A DNA stretch of 64,000 nt from Pseudomonas sp. MM213 (GTDB lineage Bacteria > Pseudomonadota > Gammaproteobacteria > Pseudomonadales > Pseudomonadaceae): assembly GCF_020423045.1 (NCBI RefSeq), contig NZ_CP081943.1:5332001-5396000 (forward strand), in the 5' to 3' direction. Numbering within the stretch: the stretch's first letter is position 1; every line of letters begins with the position of its first letter. Below, piece by piece: positions 46,659 to 55,484 of the stretch. The translations under genes were made by a program, and so were the position numbers. The notes under the pieces were generated by a model. That model searched no databases, was not told the DNA's origin, and saw only the letters and a list, made by a program, of their open reading frames with translations.

Positions 46659-46750
46659 TGTAGGAGCAGAGCTTGCTCGCGAAAGCGGTGGAACATCCAA
46701 CATAAATGCCGCCATTTACACCGCCATCGCGAGCAAGCTCAGCTCCTACA
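46659..46750. repeat. REP doublet (GAGCAGAGCTTGCTCGC subtype)
   Basis: Inverted copies of TGTAGGAGCAGAGCTTGC flank AAAGCGGTGG.../...CCGCC, just upstream of the MazG-like gene. Confidence 0.85.
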
Positions 46751-46814
46751 GGAGCTAACGCCACTTGCCATCCCCGGCCATCCCCCCGAAGCTATACGCC
46801 TTCAGGAGAGCCCG

Positions 46815-47117
46815 ATGAACCTTGTTGAACTGACCGAACGCCTGCACGCCATCCGTGACCGCAATGACTGGCGGCAATTTCACAGCCCGAAAAACCTGGC
46901 CATGGCCGCGAGCGTGGAAATGTCCGAGCTGGTGGAGATCTTCCAGTGGCTGACCGAAGACCAGTCGCGCCAGTTGCCGGCGGACAAACTCGCCCATGCC
47001 GGGCAGGAAGTCGGCGACATCGTGCTCTATCTACTGCTGCTGTGCAGCGAGTTGGGGTTGGACATGAATGAAGTGGTGCGCAGCAAACTCGCGGACAGTG
47101 AACGGAGGTTCAGCTGA
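46815..47117 (+). CDS. MazG-like nucleotide pyrophosphohydrolase
   Basis: 100 residues, one all-alpha NTP-PPase domain. The metal-binding EXXE...EXXD pattern is present as EMSELVEIFQW and EVGDIVLYLL; the HSPKNLAMAASVE lead is typical. Such enzymes remove noncanonical nucleotides such as dCTP variants. It overlaps the cmoM start by one base, so it is cotranscribed. Confidence 0.9.
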   Translation: MNLVELTERLHAIRDRNDWRQFHSPKNLAMAASVEMSELVEIFQWLTEDQSRQLPADKLAHAGQEVGDIVLYLLLLCSELGLDMNEVVRSKLADSERRFS

Positions 47118-47866
47118 TGAGCGACCGTCATTTCGATCAACTGGCGACCCGCTTCGCCGAAAAGATTTACGGCGGTGCCAAAGGTGCGATCCGTCTGGCG
47201 GTGCTACAGGCCGACCTGGCGGAAACCCTGCCGGACCGCCCCTTGCGCGTACTCGACATCGGCGCCGGCCTGGGCCACATGTCGTTGTGGCTGGCCCAGC
47301 GCGGGCATGACGTGACACTGGCCGAACCTGCCGAACCCATGCTTGAAGGGGCGCGCCAGCGCTTTGCCGATGCAGGCCAGACGGCCACTTTTATTCAGGC
47401 GCCGTGGCAGGACCTGCTCGGTCAGCTCACCGAACCCTACGACCTGGTGCTGTGCCATGCGGTACTGGAATGGCTGGCCGAACCTCACGCGATTCTGCCG
47501 GTGCTGCATCAGTTGACGAAGCAGGACGGCTGGTTGTCCCTGGCGTTTTACAACCGCGATGCACTGATCTACCGCAACCTGCTCAAGGGCCACTTCCGCA
47601 AAATGCGCAAGAACGACATGGCCGGCGAAAAGCAAAGCCTGACGCCGCAACAGCCCCTTGATCCGCGTGAATTGGCGATGCAACTTGAAGGTTTGTGGCA
47701 GGTCGAAACCCAGAGCGGGGTTCGTGTTTTTCACGACTACATGCCAGTGGAATTTCAGGCTCGCGCCGAACTGGTGGACTTGCTCGAAATGGAACTGGCC
47801 CACCGGCGTCACCCAAGTTTTGCCGGGCTTGGGCGCTACCTGCACTGGATCTGTCGGCCGGTCTGA
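47117..47866 (+). CDS. cmoM: tRNA 5-carboxymethoxyuridine methyltransferase CmoM
   Basis: 249 residues. A SAM-dependent enzyme that methylates cmo5U34 to mcmo5U34. Matches E. coli CmoM/SmtA: HFDQLATRFAEKIYGGAKGAIRLAVL start, VLDIGAGLGHMSLWLAQRGH (SAM site), LCHAVLEWLAEP, LSLAFYNRDAL, SGVRVFHDY and LGRYLHWI. The alternative start of the adjacent gene is not affected. Confidence 0.9.
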   Translation: MSDRHFDQLATRFAEKIYGGAKGAIRLAVLQADLAETLPDRPLRVLDIGAGLGHMSLWLAQRGHDVTLAEPAEPMLEGARQRFADAGQTATFIQAPWQDLLGQLTEPYDLVLCHAVLEWLAEPHAILPVLHQLTKQDGWLSLAFYNRDALIYRNLLKGHFRKMRKNDMAGEKQSLTPQQPLDPRELAMQLEGLWQVETQSGVRVFHDYMPVEFQARAELVDLLEMELAHRRHPSFAGLGRYLHWICRPV

Positions 47867-47878
47867 TCGGAGCGCGAA

Positions 47879-48493
47879 ATGAAACGTCGTACCGGGTTAT
47901 TGGTGATCTGTCTGGGATTGGCTGCCTGCCAGGGCAGCAACCCTTATGTGGCGACATCCAACCCTTTACCGCCGGCACCGCCCGAGGCCGCCAACACGTT
48001 CGACCGCAGCGCCTATCCGGCCCCGCCGCGTGACTATGGCCGCTACCGCAGTTGGGCCTGGCTCAATGGGCAACTGCCGCCGGGTTCGGCGTGGGCGGAC
48101 TCGGCGCAAGTCGCCGAAGCCGTGAGCAACGCCCTCGATCAGCGCGGCTTGCGCCCACTGCACGACAATCGTCCGGCGGACCTGTTCGTCAGCGCCAATC
48201 TGCATCTGGAAACCCGCTTGCGGCAGGTTCAGGACGACTACGGTTACTACGGCGGCGGGTATGGCGGCTACAACCGCTACGGCAGCGGTTATGGCATGTA
48301 CAACACGGTGCCGATCGTTCGCACCTATTCGGAACAGGTCGTGGTGGTGCAGGTGGACATGTTCGATGCTCAAAGCGGTCAACCCGTCTGGAGTTCGAGC
48401 GCCGAAACCAGCAACAAGGGCAGTCAGAGTGCACGCGCCGATGCCATTCGGGAGGCTGTGGAAAAGGCCATGTCGGCGTATCCTCCTAGTTAG
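47879..48493 (+). CDS. DUF4136 lipoprotein (first of tandem pair)
   Basis: 204 residues, lipobox LAAC at residues 14-17, then DUF4136 features ([25 protein letters not shown] end). A Tyr/Gly-rich insert ([19 protein letters not shown]) precedes the last third. DUF4136 lipoproteins are periplasmic or outer-membrane with unknown role. Located 12 bp after cmoM. Confidence 0.85.
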   Translation: MKRRTGLLVICLGLAACQGSNPYVATSNPLPPAPPEAANTFDRSAYPAPPRDYGRYRSWAWLNGQLPPGSAWADSAQVAEAVSNALDQRGLRPLHDNRPADLFVSANLHLETRLRQVQDDYGYYGGGYGGYNRYGSGYGMYNTVPIVRTYSEQVVVVQVDMFDAQSGQPVWSSSAETSNKGSQSARADAIREAVEKAMSAYPPS

Positions 48494-48547
48494 CTTCTGC
48501 AAAAAAGAAGCGTTTCACAGGTTCATGTCTTCAATCGGAGAATCATC

Positions 48548-49105
48548 ATGTTCCGCCGTCTCGTTTTACTGGCAGTGGCCGCGCTCCTGACAGCCTGCGC
48601 CGCCAACCAGGTCAATCATGACTTCGACGCCAGCCGCGATTTTGCCGCCTATCGCAGCTGGAGCTGGAAAGACCCCGCCCTGCAATATCGCCCCGATGAC
48701 CCACGGATCAAGAGCGACCTGACCGAACAGCGCATCCGCCAATCGGTGGCCGATCAGCTGGACCAGCGTGGCCTTCGTCCTGCCGCTGCGGGCAAAAAGG
48801 GTGATGTGAGTGTGCAAACCTACCTGATCGTCGAAGACCGTCAGCAACAAGTGACCACCAACTACGGCGGCGCTTGGGGTAACCCGTGGAATGGCTACTG
48901 GGGCGGGCCGATGTACAACGAAACCCGCAACATCAGCTACAAAGTGGCGATCATCCAGATCGACCTGCTCGACGGCAAGGACGGCAAACTGGTGTGGCGC
49001 GGCAGTGACGAACAAATCCTCAGCCGCACGCCGAACCCGTCGGACCGCAGCACAGCGATACGTGAGACGGTCGGGCGGATACTCGCCAATTACCCACCCA
49101 AATAA
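48548..49105 (+). CDS. DUF4136 lipoprotein (second of tandem pair)
   Basis: 185 residues, lipobox LTAC near residue 17, then [29 protein letters not shown], and a Gly/Trp-rich stretch (YGGAWGNPWNGYWGGP) that replaces the Tyr/Gly insert of the first copy. Same layout as the upstream gene, so a tandem duplication with divergence. It has its own spacer (54 bp) and a clear ribosome site GGAGAATCATC. Confidence 0.87.
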   Translation: MFRRLVLLAVAALLTACAANQVNHDFDASRDFAAYRSWSWKDPALQYRPDDPRIKSDLTEQRIRQSVADQLDQRGLRPAAAGKKGDVSVQTYLIVEDRQQQVTTNYGGAWGNPWNGYWGGPMYNETRNISYKVAIIQIDLLDGKDGKLVWRGSDEQILSRTPNPSDRSTAIRETVGRILANYPPK

Positions 49106-49118
49106 ACACCACATCCCC

Positions 49119-49207
49119 TGTAGGAGCGAGGCTTGCCCGCGAAGGAGTCGCTTCGGTCATTCAGTTAGACCGAGTCGCCTCATTCGCGGGCAAGCCTCGC
49201 TCCTACA
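49119..49207. repeat. REP doublet, head-to-head
   Basis: Inverted REP copies flank AAGGAGTCGCTTCGG.../...GAGTCGCCT just after the second lipoprotein gene. Confidence 0.85.
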
Positions 49208-49255
49208 GGGGTTTTTATTGTCTGGGCTGGCGGTTGGCAGCCAGAAAGGCAAAGC

Positions 49256-51244
49256 CTATCGGGTGACTTGATCGTCCACTGCTATCGGCAACTCGACACA
49301 GAACCGAGCACCCTCGGCCGAGTTGCTCGCACGCAGTGTTCCACCCATGTTCTCGACGATGCCAACGCTCACCGACAACCCCAGCCCCGTACCCACACCC
49401 ACCGGTTTAGTGGTGAAAAACGGTTCGAAAATCCGCTCCAGCAACTGCGGATCGATACCGCCACCGTTGTCCTCGACCCACAGTCGCACTGAATGTTCGT
49501 CACGTTCGGTGTGCAGCGAAATCCACGGCTTGAAATCCCCATCCGTTTCGCATTTGCTCAGCAATGCATCCCGCGCGTTGACCATCAGGTTAATCAGCAC
49601 CTGTTCCAGCTGATCGACATTGCCACGCACCTGAACCTGGAAACCGGTCTCGCTGACCCTGAGCTCGACGCCTTTGCCTCGCAACTCCTCGGCCAGCAGC
49701 GACAGCGTGCCCGCGATGGCGTCAACCGGATTGAAAGGATGCTGCTCGGCCTCCGAGCGGCGGCCGAACACCCGCATGTGATCCACCACCCGCGCCGCAC
49801 GCTGGACCTGGGCATCGATGCGGTTGAGTTTGTCGATCAGGAAGTCGACCTGCACTTCACCGCTGTCCAGGCGCTTGAGCACGTTGACGATGGCCAGACG
49901 CATCACGTTCAGCGGCTGGCTGATTTCATGCGCCAGGCCCGTGGCCATTTCGCCAAGGGTGGCCATTTTCGCGCTCTGTGCCGTCGCGGCGTCCTGCTGC
50001 TGGTTTTTGATGTCGCTGATGTCGAGCATGAAACCCACCAGCCGCCGATCTTTGCCGACGCCCATGGCTTGGCCTTGCAGGCGATACCAGGTCGGCGTGT
50101 CGGGGTGATGCAGGCGCACGCAGAGCAATAAAGGTGTGCCGTCGTCCTGCAAGTCTTGCAGGCGACTGCGCAGCGCTTTGCGGTCGGCAGGGTGGACTTG
50201 CTCGAGCCAGGCGTGCAGCGGCATGCGTGTGCTGATCAGGTTCAGTGTGTTGGCCAGCGACGACGCCAATTGCACCTCGGCGCTGTCGCTGAAAATTTCC
50301 CACCATCCGCTGCCGAGCAAAGCTTGAAGCGATTCCAGTCGCTCCAGTTGCAGATGGTGCTGATGCTCACGCAAACGCTCCAGCAATGGCCCGGCGAGCG
50401 CGGCGGCGAGCTGCAGCCAGTCGCGCTCTCCGACGTCGGGTGCACGTTGTTGCACCGGGTAAAAACCACAGAGCAACCACGCGACCACGCCTTGCGCATC
50501 GTGGTAAGGCACCGCAAGCCCTTCGGCATTACCGAAGAGGCTGTGCAGGCGCGGGTGCTCGCCGAGGGTCAAATGCTGCGGGGCGGAGCCGTTCAAACTG
50601 TCGAGCCCGGTGCCCAGGCGTTGACCGTTTTGCCACAGCCGGGGCGCATCAAAGGCCGCGTAATGTTGATGGATCTGCCAGCCGTCTTCCTGTTCATCCA
50701 GCAACGCCACGGCCATGCACGGGATTTGAAAACGCCGCGCCAGATGTTGCAGTTGTTCCAACAGTACGTCGGGCAGGCGCGCCAGGCTGCACAGGCGCAA
50801 CTGGTCGCCGATCTGTGTCGCGAGCAACTGGCAGAGTTCGCGGCTGCGCGCTTGCCGGCGTTCGTACAACAAATCGCCGATGTCCAGTAACTGCAGCAGC
50901 CAGGCATCGGCCAACGGCTGCACCCAGCCGCGCAGGTGCAGGGGTTGCCCGCTGAGGCTGAAAAAGTCCAGGTCCAGACTTTGTCCTTGCCAGTCGGCCG
51001 GTGTGCCTTGGACGGCGAGGCTGCTGTGCGGCATGAGGTAATCGTGTAGAAGCGGCGCCTGCGCGGCGGGGTGCTGCTGGGCCAGGCCATGGCGCAGCGG
51101 GCCAGCCAGATGAATGACCCGGCCTTCGGCGTCCAGGCGCATCTGTAAACCGACACCGGGCACGCTCAGGGCGCTGGGGACTTCCGGTGGCGGCGGTGGA
51201 TGGCGGTTGAGCAGACGCCCGAACAGCTTGTCCCCGGAACTCAA
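49256..51244 (-). CDS. PAS-type sensor histidine kinase
   Basis: 662 residues, no membrane helix. N-terminal sensor region with PAS-like segments, a GAF-like middle (about 130-290), a PAS (about 310-400), then HisKA with ATGLAHEISQPLNVMRLA (phospho-His) and HATPase with NLMVNARDAL, VEDNGGGID, GTGLGLSVSVGIVENMGG. It starts at a TTG that overlaps the stop of the preceding small gene (TTGA), implying translational coupling. No response regulator is adjacent. Soluble architecture suggests sensing of a cytoplasmic signal. Confidence 0.87.
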   Translation of the reverse strand: MSSGDKLFGRLLNRHPPPPPEVPSALSVPGVGLQMRLDAEGRVIHLAGPLRHGLAQQHPAAQAPLLHDYLMPHSSLAVQGTPADWQGQSLDLDFFSLSGQPLHLRGWVQPLADAWLLQLLDIGDLLYERRQARSRELCQLLATQIGDQLRLCSLARLPDVLLEQLQHLARRFQIPCMAVALLDEQEDGWQIHQHYAAFDAPRLWQNGQRLGTGLDSLNGSAPQHLTLGEHPRLHSLFGNAEGLAVPYHDAQGVVAWLLCGFYPVQQRAPDVGERDWLQLAAALAGPLLERLREHQHHLQLERLESLQALLGSGWWEIFSDSAEVQLASSLANTLNLISTRMPLHAWLEQVHPADRKALRSRLQDLQDDGTPLLLCVRLHHPDTPTWYRLQGQAMGVGKDRRLVGFMLDISDIKNQQQDAATAQSAKMATLGEMATGLAHEISQPLNVMRLAIVNVLKRLDSGEVQVDFLIDKLNRIDAQVQRAARVVDHMRVFGRRSEAEQHPFNPVDAIAGTLSLLAEELRGKGVELRVSETGFQVQVRGNVDQLEQVLINLMVNARDALLSKCETDGDFKPWISLHTERDEHSVRLWVEDNGGGIDPQLLERIFEPFFTTKPVGVGTGLGLSVSVGIVENMGGTLRASNSAEGARFCVELPIAVDDQVTR

Positions 51245-51423
51245 AGTTGCAGGCTCGAACGGGCGGCAAGGGTCGCCGGCAAATCAGGGAACTTCAACAT
51301 CCCGCTCACATAAGTGGCGCTGACGACATTGAAATTCAGCTCGGCGGGAATCCAGTCCAATTGCCGGCTCGGCTCCGTGGTGGCCACGGCACTGTTTTGC
51401 TTGCGAGAGAGGTTTGTTTGCAT
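51241..51423 (-). CDS. Small protein coupled to the histidine kinase
   Basis: 60 residues starting at ATG 51423 (AGGG about 12 nt upstream). No known domain; it has no signal peptide. It ends SLQL, and its TGA overlaps the kinase TTG start. The arrangement suggests that kinase translation depends on this frame. It could encode a partner, a leader peptide or be non-functional as protein. Confidence 0.5.
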   Translation of the reverse strand: MQTNLSRKQNSAVATTEPSRQLDWIPAELNFNVVSATYVSGMLKFPDLPATLAARSSLQL

Positions 51424-51538
51424 GAGTGCGTCTACCCTGACTATCACTATGTAATGTCAGCATAGAATCATTCAGCCAAAACGTTCGTTTTTTGCCGGAT
51501 GCAGAGCTTTGTCCTGCTGATTTGGTTGATGCGAACGA

Positions 51539-52393
51539 TCAGGCAACCGGTCGCCAATGCCCGGCCATGTGCTCCAGATCCCCGGCACCCAGCAACTGAA
51601 AATCTCCACTGGACCCCGCCGCACTGGCGAGCAGTGTCACCTCGCCGGGCAGACGCACCGGTTTGCGAAACTGCACGGCAATCTCGACGTTCGCCGTGGG
51701 CAAATGATCGGCAAGCGCAGCCAGCGTTCGCGCCTTGTTCCATAACCCATGGGCAATGGCCGTCGGGAAGCCGAACAGTTTGGCGCTCACCGCACTCAGG
51801 TGAATCGGGTTGTAGTCGCCGGACACTTTGGCGTATTGCCGACCGATGTCCGCCGGCGCTTTCCAGCGGGTGACTTCGCTCAACGGCAACGTCGGGGCCA
51901 GCACTTCCTCGACCGGTTCGCCTTCGAGTTTGACCCCGCGACAGAGCATCCGGCTTTCAGCCTCCCACAACGGCCCCAACTGATCATCGAGCGTTGTCAG
52001 CAGCTCGAACGTCGCCCCCTTCGCATGGGGTTGCAGATTCTGCACCTGCACGCTGATGCGCGCGCGGTTCACGCCGCCCATGGGCCGCAAGACGCGAATG
52101 CGGTTGCTCAGGTGAATCAGTCCCAGCAGCGGAAACGGAAAATCCCTGGCGGTCAGCAGTTGCATCTGCAGCGCGAACGCCAGGATGTGTGGATAAGTCG
52201 GCGGCAACAAACCGTTGTCGGCAAACCCGCAGACGTTGCGATAGGCCGCCAGGCGTTTCGGGTCAACATCGACCCAGCAACGCAAACCCGCATCGGGCAG
52301 CGTGGTGCCGGTGATCTTGCGACGCGTAGCGGCCTGCACATACAACCCTGGCAGGCTCGGTTCGCGGTTGAGTGTGTGCCAATCGGTGATCAT
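51539..52393 (-). CDS. MaoC-like hotdog dehydratase
   Basis: 284 residues. The C-terminal half carries the hydratase-2 signature YAKVSGDYNPIHLSAVSAK and FPTAIAHGLWN (active Asp/His); the N-terminal half is a second, degenerate hotdog. Resembles mycobacterial HtdX. It follows the FabG4-like gene by 2 bp and probably dehydrates 3-hydroxyacyl thioesters made by it. Confidence 0.85.
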   Translation of the reverse strand: MITDWHTLNREPSLPGLYVQAATRRKITGTTLPDAGLRCWVDVDPKRLAAYRNVCGFADNGLLPPTYPHILAFALQMQLLTARDFPFPLLGLIHLSNRIRVLRPMGGVNRARISVQVQNLQPHAKGATFELLTTLDDQLGPLWEAESRMLCRGVKLEGEPVEEVLAPTLPLSEVTRWKAPADIGRQYAKVSGDYNPIHLSAVSAKLFGFPTAIAHGLWNKARTLAALADHLPTANVEIAVQFRKPVRLPGEVTLLASAAGSSGDFQLLGAGDLEHMAGHWRPVA

Positions 52394-52395
52394 CG

Positions 52396-53748
52396 CTAAG
52401 CCCCCAAGACACTTTGTCCACAGACCCGCAGCGCTTGCCCGGTGAACGCGCCGGTGCCAGGTTGCGCCAGCCAGGCCACCGCTTCGGCGACGTCCTGCGG
52501 CAGGCCGCCCTGGCCCAGCGAACTCATGCGCCGGCCGGCCTCACGCAAGCCAAAGGGAATGTGCGCGGTCATCTGTGTTTCGATGAATCCCGGTGCCACC
52601 GCGTTGATGCTGATGCCCCGCTCATTGAGCAACGGCGCCCAGGCTTGGGCCAGACCGATCAAACCCGCCTTGCTCGCCGCGTAATTGGTTTGCCCGCGAT
52701 TGCCGGCGATGCCGCTGATGGACGCCAGCAGAATCACCCGGCCGTTATCGTGCAAGGTGCCGCTGTCGAGCAGAGCCTTGGTCAGCACTTGTGGTGCATT
52801 GAGATTGACCGCGAGCACCGCGTCCCAGAATTCCGGGGTCATGTTGGCCAGGGTTTTATCGCGGGTGATGCCGGCGTTGTGCACCACGATATCGACGCCG
52901 TCAGGCAACTGCTCGATCAACTGCGTGGCGGCGTCTTCGGCGCAGATGTCCAGGGTGATGCTGCGTCCGCCGAGGCGTGCGGCGAGGGCGTCGAGATCGG
53001 TTTTCGCCGGTGGCACGTCGAGCAGGATCACGTCGGCGCCGTCACGGGCCAGGGTTTCGGCAATCGATGCACCGATGCCCCGCGCCGCGCCGGTGACCAG
53101 CGCCTTGCGCCCCGACAACGGGCGCGTCCAGTCCGTCACGGGCGTGGCGCAGGGGTTCAGGCGAATCACTTGCCCGGAGACGAACGCACTTTTGGGCGAA
53201 AGGAAAAACCGCAGCGGGCCTTCCAGTTGATCCTCGGCGCCTTCGCCGACGTGGATCAGTTGCAAGGTGCCGCCACTGCGCAGTTCCTTGGCCAGCGAAC
53301 GACTGAAGCCTTCCAGGGCGCGCTGGGCGCTGGCGGCAAACGGATCGCTCAACGTCTGCGGCGTGCGCCCGAGAATGACCAGGTGCGCACAGTGATCGAG
53401 GTTTTTCATCAGCGGCTGAAAGAACTCGCGCAGTTGCTTGAGTTGATCGGTTTGCACCAGATGACTGGCGTCGAACACCACCGCCTTGAGTTTCGGGCCG
53501 TGGCCGGGAATCCACGCGGTGGCGATCGAAGGTTCGCTGCCGTAGCTGTAAATCGCATCGGTCAGGCGGTTGGCGAAGGCGCTGACTTTTTCCGCCAGCG
53601 GCCCGCCGCCGATCAGCAGCGCCCCCTCGACAGGCCGTAGCCGGCCCGCCTGCCAGCGTTCCAGCCGAACCGGCGACGGCAGCCCCAAGGCCCCGACCAG
53701 ACGATGGCCGATGGATGAATTGGCGAAGTCGATATAGCGGTCAGACAT
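52396..53748 (-). CDS. High-molecular-weight 3-oxoacyl reductase (FabG4-like)
   Basis: 450 residues. Residues 1 to about 205 are a flavodoxin-like extra domain; 210-450 is a short-chain dehydrogenase with VTGAARGIGASIAE, HNAGITRDKTLANM and catalytic Ser343, Tyr356, Lys360 (YAASK). This layout matches M. tuberculosis FabG4. It reduces 3-oxoacyl-thioesters with NADH or NADPH. It is co-directional with the dehydratase and divergent from the thiolase. Confidence 0.87.
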   Translation of the reverse strand: MSDRYIDFANSSIGHRLVGALGLPSPVRLERWQAGRLRPVEGALLIGGGPLAEKVSAFANRLTDAIYSYGSEPSIATAWIPGHGPKLKAVVFDASHLVQTDQLKQLREFFQPLMKNLDHCAHLVILGRTPQTLSDPFAASAQRALEGFSRSLAKELRSGGTLQLIHVGEGAEDQLEGPLRFFLSPKSAFVSGQVIRLNPCATPVTDWTRPLSGRKALVTGAARGIGASIAETLARDGADVILLDVPPAKTDLDALAARLGGRSITLDICAEDAATQLIEQLPDGVDIVVHNAGITRDKTLANMTPEFWDAVLAVNLNAPQVLTKALLDSGTLHDNGRVILLASISGIAGNRGQTNYAASKAGLIGLAQAWAPLLNERGISINAVAPGFIETQMTAHIPFGLREAGRRMSSLGQGGLPQDVAEAVAWLAQPGTGAFTGQALRVCGQSVLGA

Positions 53749-53879
53749 GGAACGCGCTCCAGCAGCTGGGGTTCAAAGTGTGGACCATGAATGGCAATCA
53801 GTCGTTCGATCCACGAGATAAGGCCTACGCTTGGACATTGCAGATTGGTTTTATCCCGGGATTTTTATAGTGCGATCCT

Positions 53880-53970
53880 TGTAGGAGCGAAGCTTGCTCG
53901 CGAAGGCGGTATATCAGCTACATGGGTGCCGACTGACCCAACGCCTTCGCGAGCAAGCTTCGCTCCTACA
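53880..53970. repeat. REP doublet (CTTGCTCGCGAAGGCG subtype)
   Basis: Inverted REP copies in the divergent spacer between the FabG4-like gene and the thiolase gene. Confidence 0.85.
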
Positions 53971-54009
53971 GGGGTGGCGCGCATTTGGATTTTCATCAGG
54001 AGCTTTTTC

Positions 54010-55287
54010 ATGACTCAGCTGCGCCGCGTCGCGATCATCGGCGGTAACCGGATTCCCTTCGCACGCTCCAACGGGCCGTACGCCACCGCGAGTAACCAGG
54101 CGATGCTCACCGCCGCACTCGAAGGCCTGATCGAACGTTTCAACCTGCACGGCCTGCGCATGGGCGAAGTGGCGGCGGGCGCGGTGCTCAAGCATTCCCG
54201 GGACTTCAACCTGACCCGCGAATGCGTACTCGGCTCACGGCTGTCGCCGACCACGCCGGCCTATGACATCCAGCAAGCGTGCGGCACCGGGCTGGAAGCG
54301 GCGTTGCTGGTGGCGAATAAAATCGCCCTGGGCCAGATCGAGTGCGGCATTGCCGGCGGCGTCGACACCACGTCCGACGCGCCCATCGGCATCAACGAAG
54401 GTTTGCGCAAAATTCTCCTGCAAGCCAACCGCGCCAAGACCACTGCCGACAAACTGAAAACCTTTTTGCAGCTTCGACCGGGGCATCTCGTCCCTGAATT
54501 TCCGCGCAACGGCGAACCCCGTACCGGCCTGTCGATGGGCGAACACTGCGAACTGATGGCGCAGACCTGGAACATTGCGCGCGCCGAGCAGGATCAACTG
54601 GCGCTGGAAAGTCATCAGAAAATGGCGGCCTCCTACACCGAAGGCTGGCACAACGACCTGATGACGCCGTTCCTTGGCTTGACCCGCGACAACAACCTGC
54701 GCCCGGATCTGACCCTGGAAAAACTCGCGTCGCTGAAACCGGCGTTCGAGAAAAGCGCCAAAGGCACGCTGACCGCCGGTAACTCGACGCCGCTCACTGA
54801 CGGCGCGTCGCTGGTGCTGCTGGGCAGTGAAGAATGGGCGAAGGAACGCGGCTTGCCGATCCTTGCGTATTTGCGCGATGGCGAGGCGGCGGCGGTGGAT
54901 TTCGTCAACGGTGCCGAAGGGCTGTTGATGGCGCCGGTGTACGCGGTCCCGCGTTTGCTGGCGCGCAATGGCCTGACCTTGCAGGACTTTGATTACTACG
55001 AAATCCACGAAGCCTTCGCGGCACAAGTGCTCTGCACCTTGAAGGCCTGGGAAGACCCCGAGTACTGCAAAACCCGCCTTGGCCTCGACGCGCCACTGGG
55101 CTCCATCGACCGCAGCCGGCTCAACGTCAAAGGCAGTTCACTGGCGGCGGGGCATCCGTTTGCAGCGACGGGCGGGCGCATTGTCGCCAATCTGGCCAAG
55201 CTGCTCGACGCTGCCGGAAAGGGCCGGGGGCTGATCTCGATTTGTGCGGCGGGCGGGCAGGGCGTCACCGCAATCATCGAACGTTGA
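54010..55287 (+). CDS. Acetyl-CoA C-acyltransferase (FadA/FadI-like thiolase)
   Basis: 425 residues. Catalytic Cys91 in QQACGTGLEA, His in IHEAFAAQVL, GHPFAATGGRI, and second Cys in ISICAAGGQGVTA. ATG at 54010 has AGGAGC 9 nt upstream. The thiolase joins or cleaves acyl-CoA. With the divergent FabG4-like reductase and dehydratase it mirrors the mycobacterial Rv0243/Rv0242c/Rv0241c grouping. Confidence 0.9.
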   Translation: MTQLRRVAIIGGNRIPFARSNGPYATASNQAMLTAALEGLIERFNLHGLRMGEVAAGAVLKHSRDFNLTRECVLGSRLSPTTPAYDIQQACGTGLEAALLVANKIALGQIECGIAGGVDTTSDAPIGINEGLRKILLQANRAKTTADKLKTFLQLRPGHLVPEFPRNGEPRTGLSMGEHCELMAQTWNIARAEQDQLALESHQKMAASYTEGWHNDLMTPFLGLTRDNNLRPDLTLEKLASLKPAFEKSAKGTLTAGNSTPLTDGASLVLLGSEEWAKERGLPILAYLRDGEAAAVDFVNGAEGLLMAPVYAVPRLLARNGLTLQDFDYYEIHEAFAAQVLCTLKAWEDPEYCKTRLGLDAPLGSIDRSRLNVKGSSLAAGHPFAATGGRIVANLAKLLDAAGKGRGLISICAAGGQGVTAIIER

Positions 55288-55314
55288 TGATTTAACCGAA
55301 TAAAACCGGGAACC

Positions 55315-55405
55315 TGTGGGAGCGGGCTTGCCCGCGATAGCGGTGTATCAGGCAGTAGAGATGTTGAATGTGCTGGCCCTATCGCGAGCAGGCTCGCTCC
55401 CACAG
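55315..55405. repeat. REP doublet (TGTGGGAGCGGGCTTGCCC subtype)
   Basis: Inverted copies of TGTGGGAGCGGGCTTGC lie between the thiolase and AraC genes. Confidence 0.8.
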
Positions 55406-55484
55406 GGGATCACCGATATTGAATAGATGAGTGACATGGCCTAACGTCGCCTAAATCAGCAACCTCGCGACACAAGGCCAGTCA

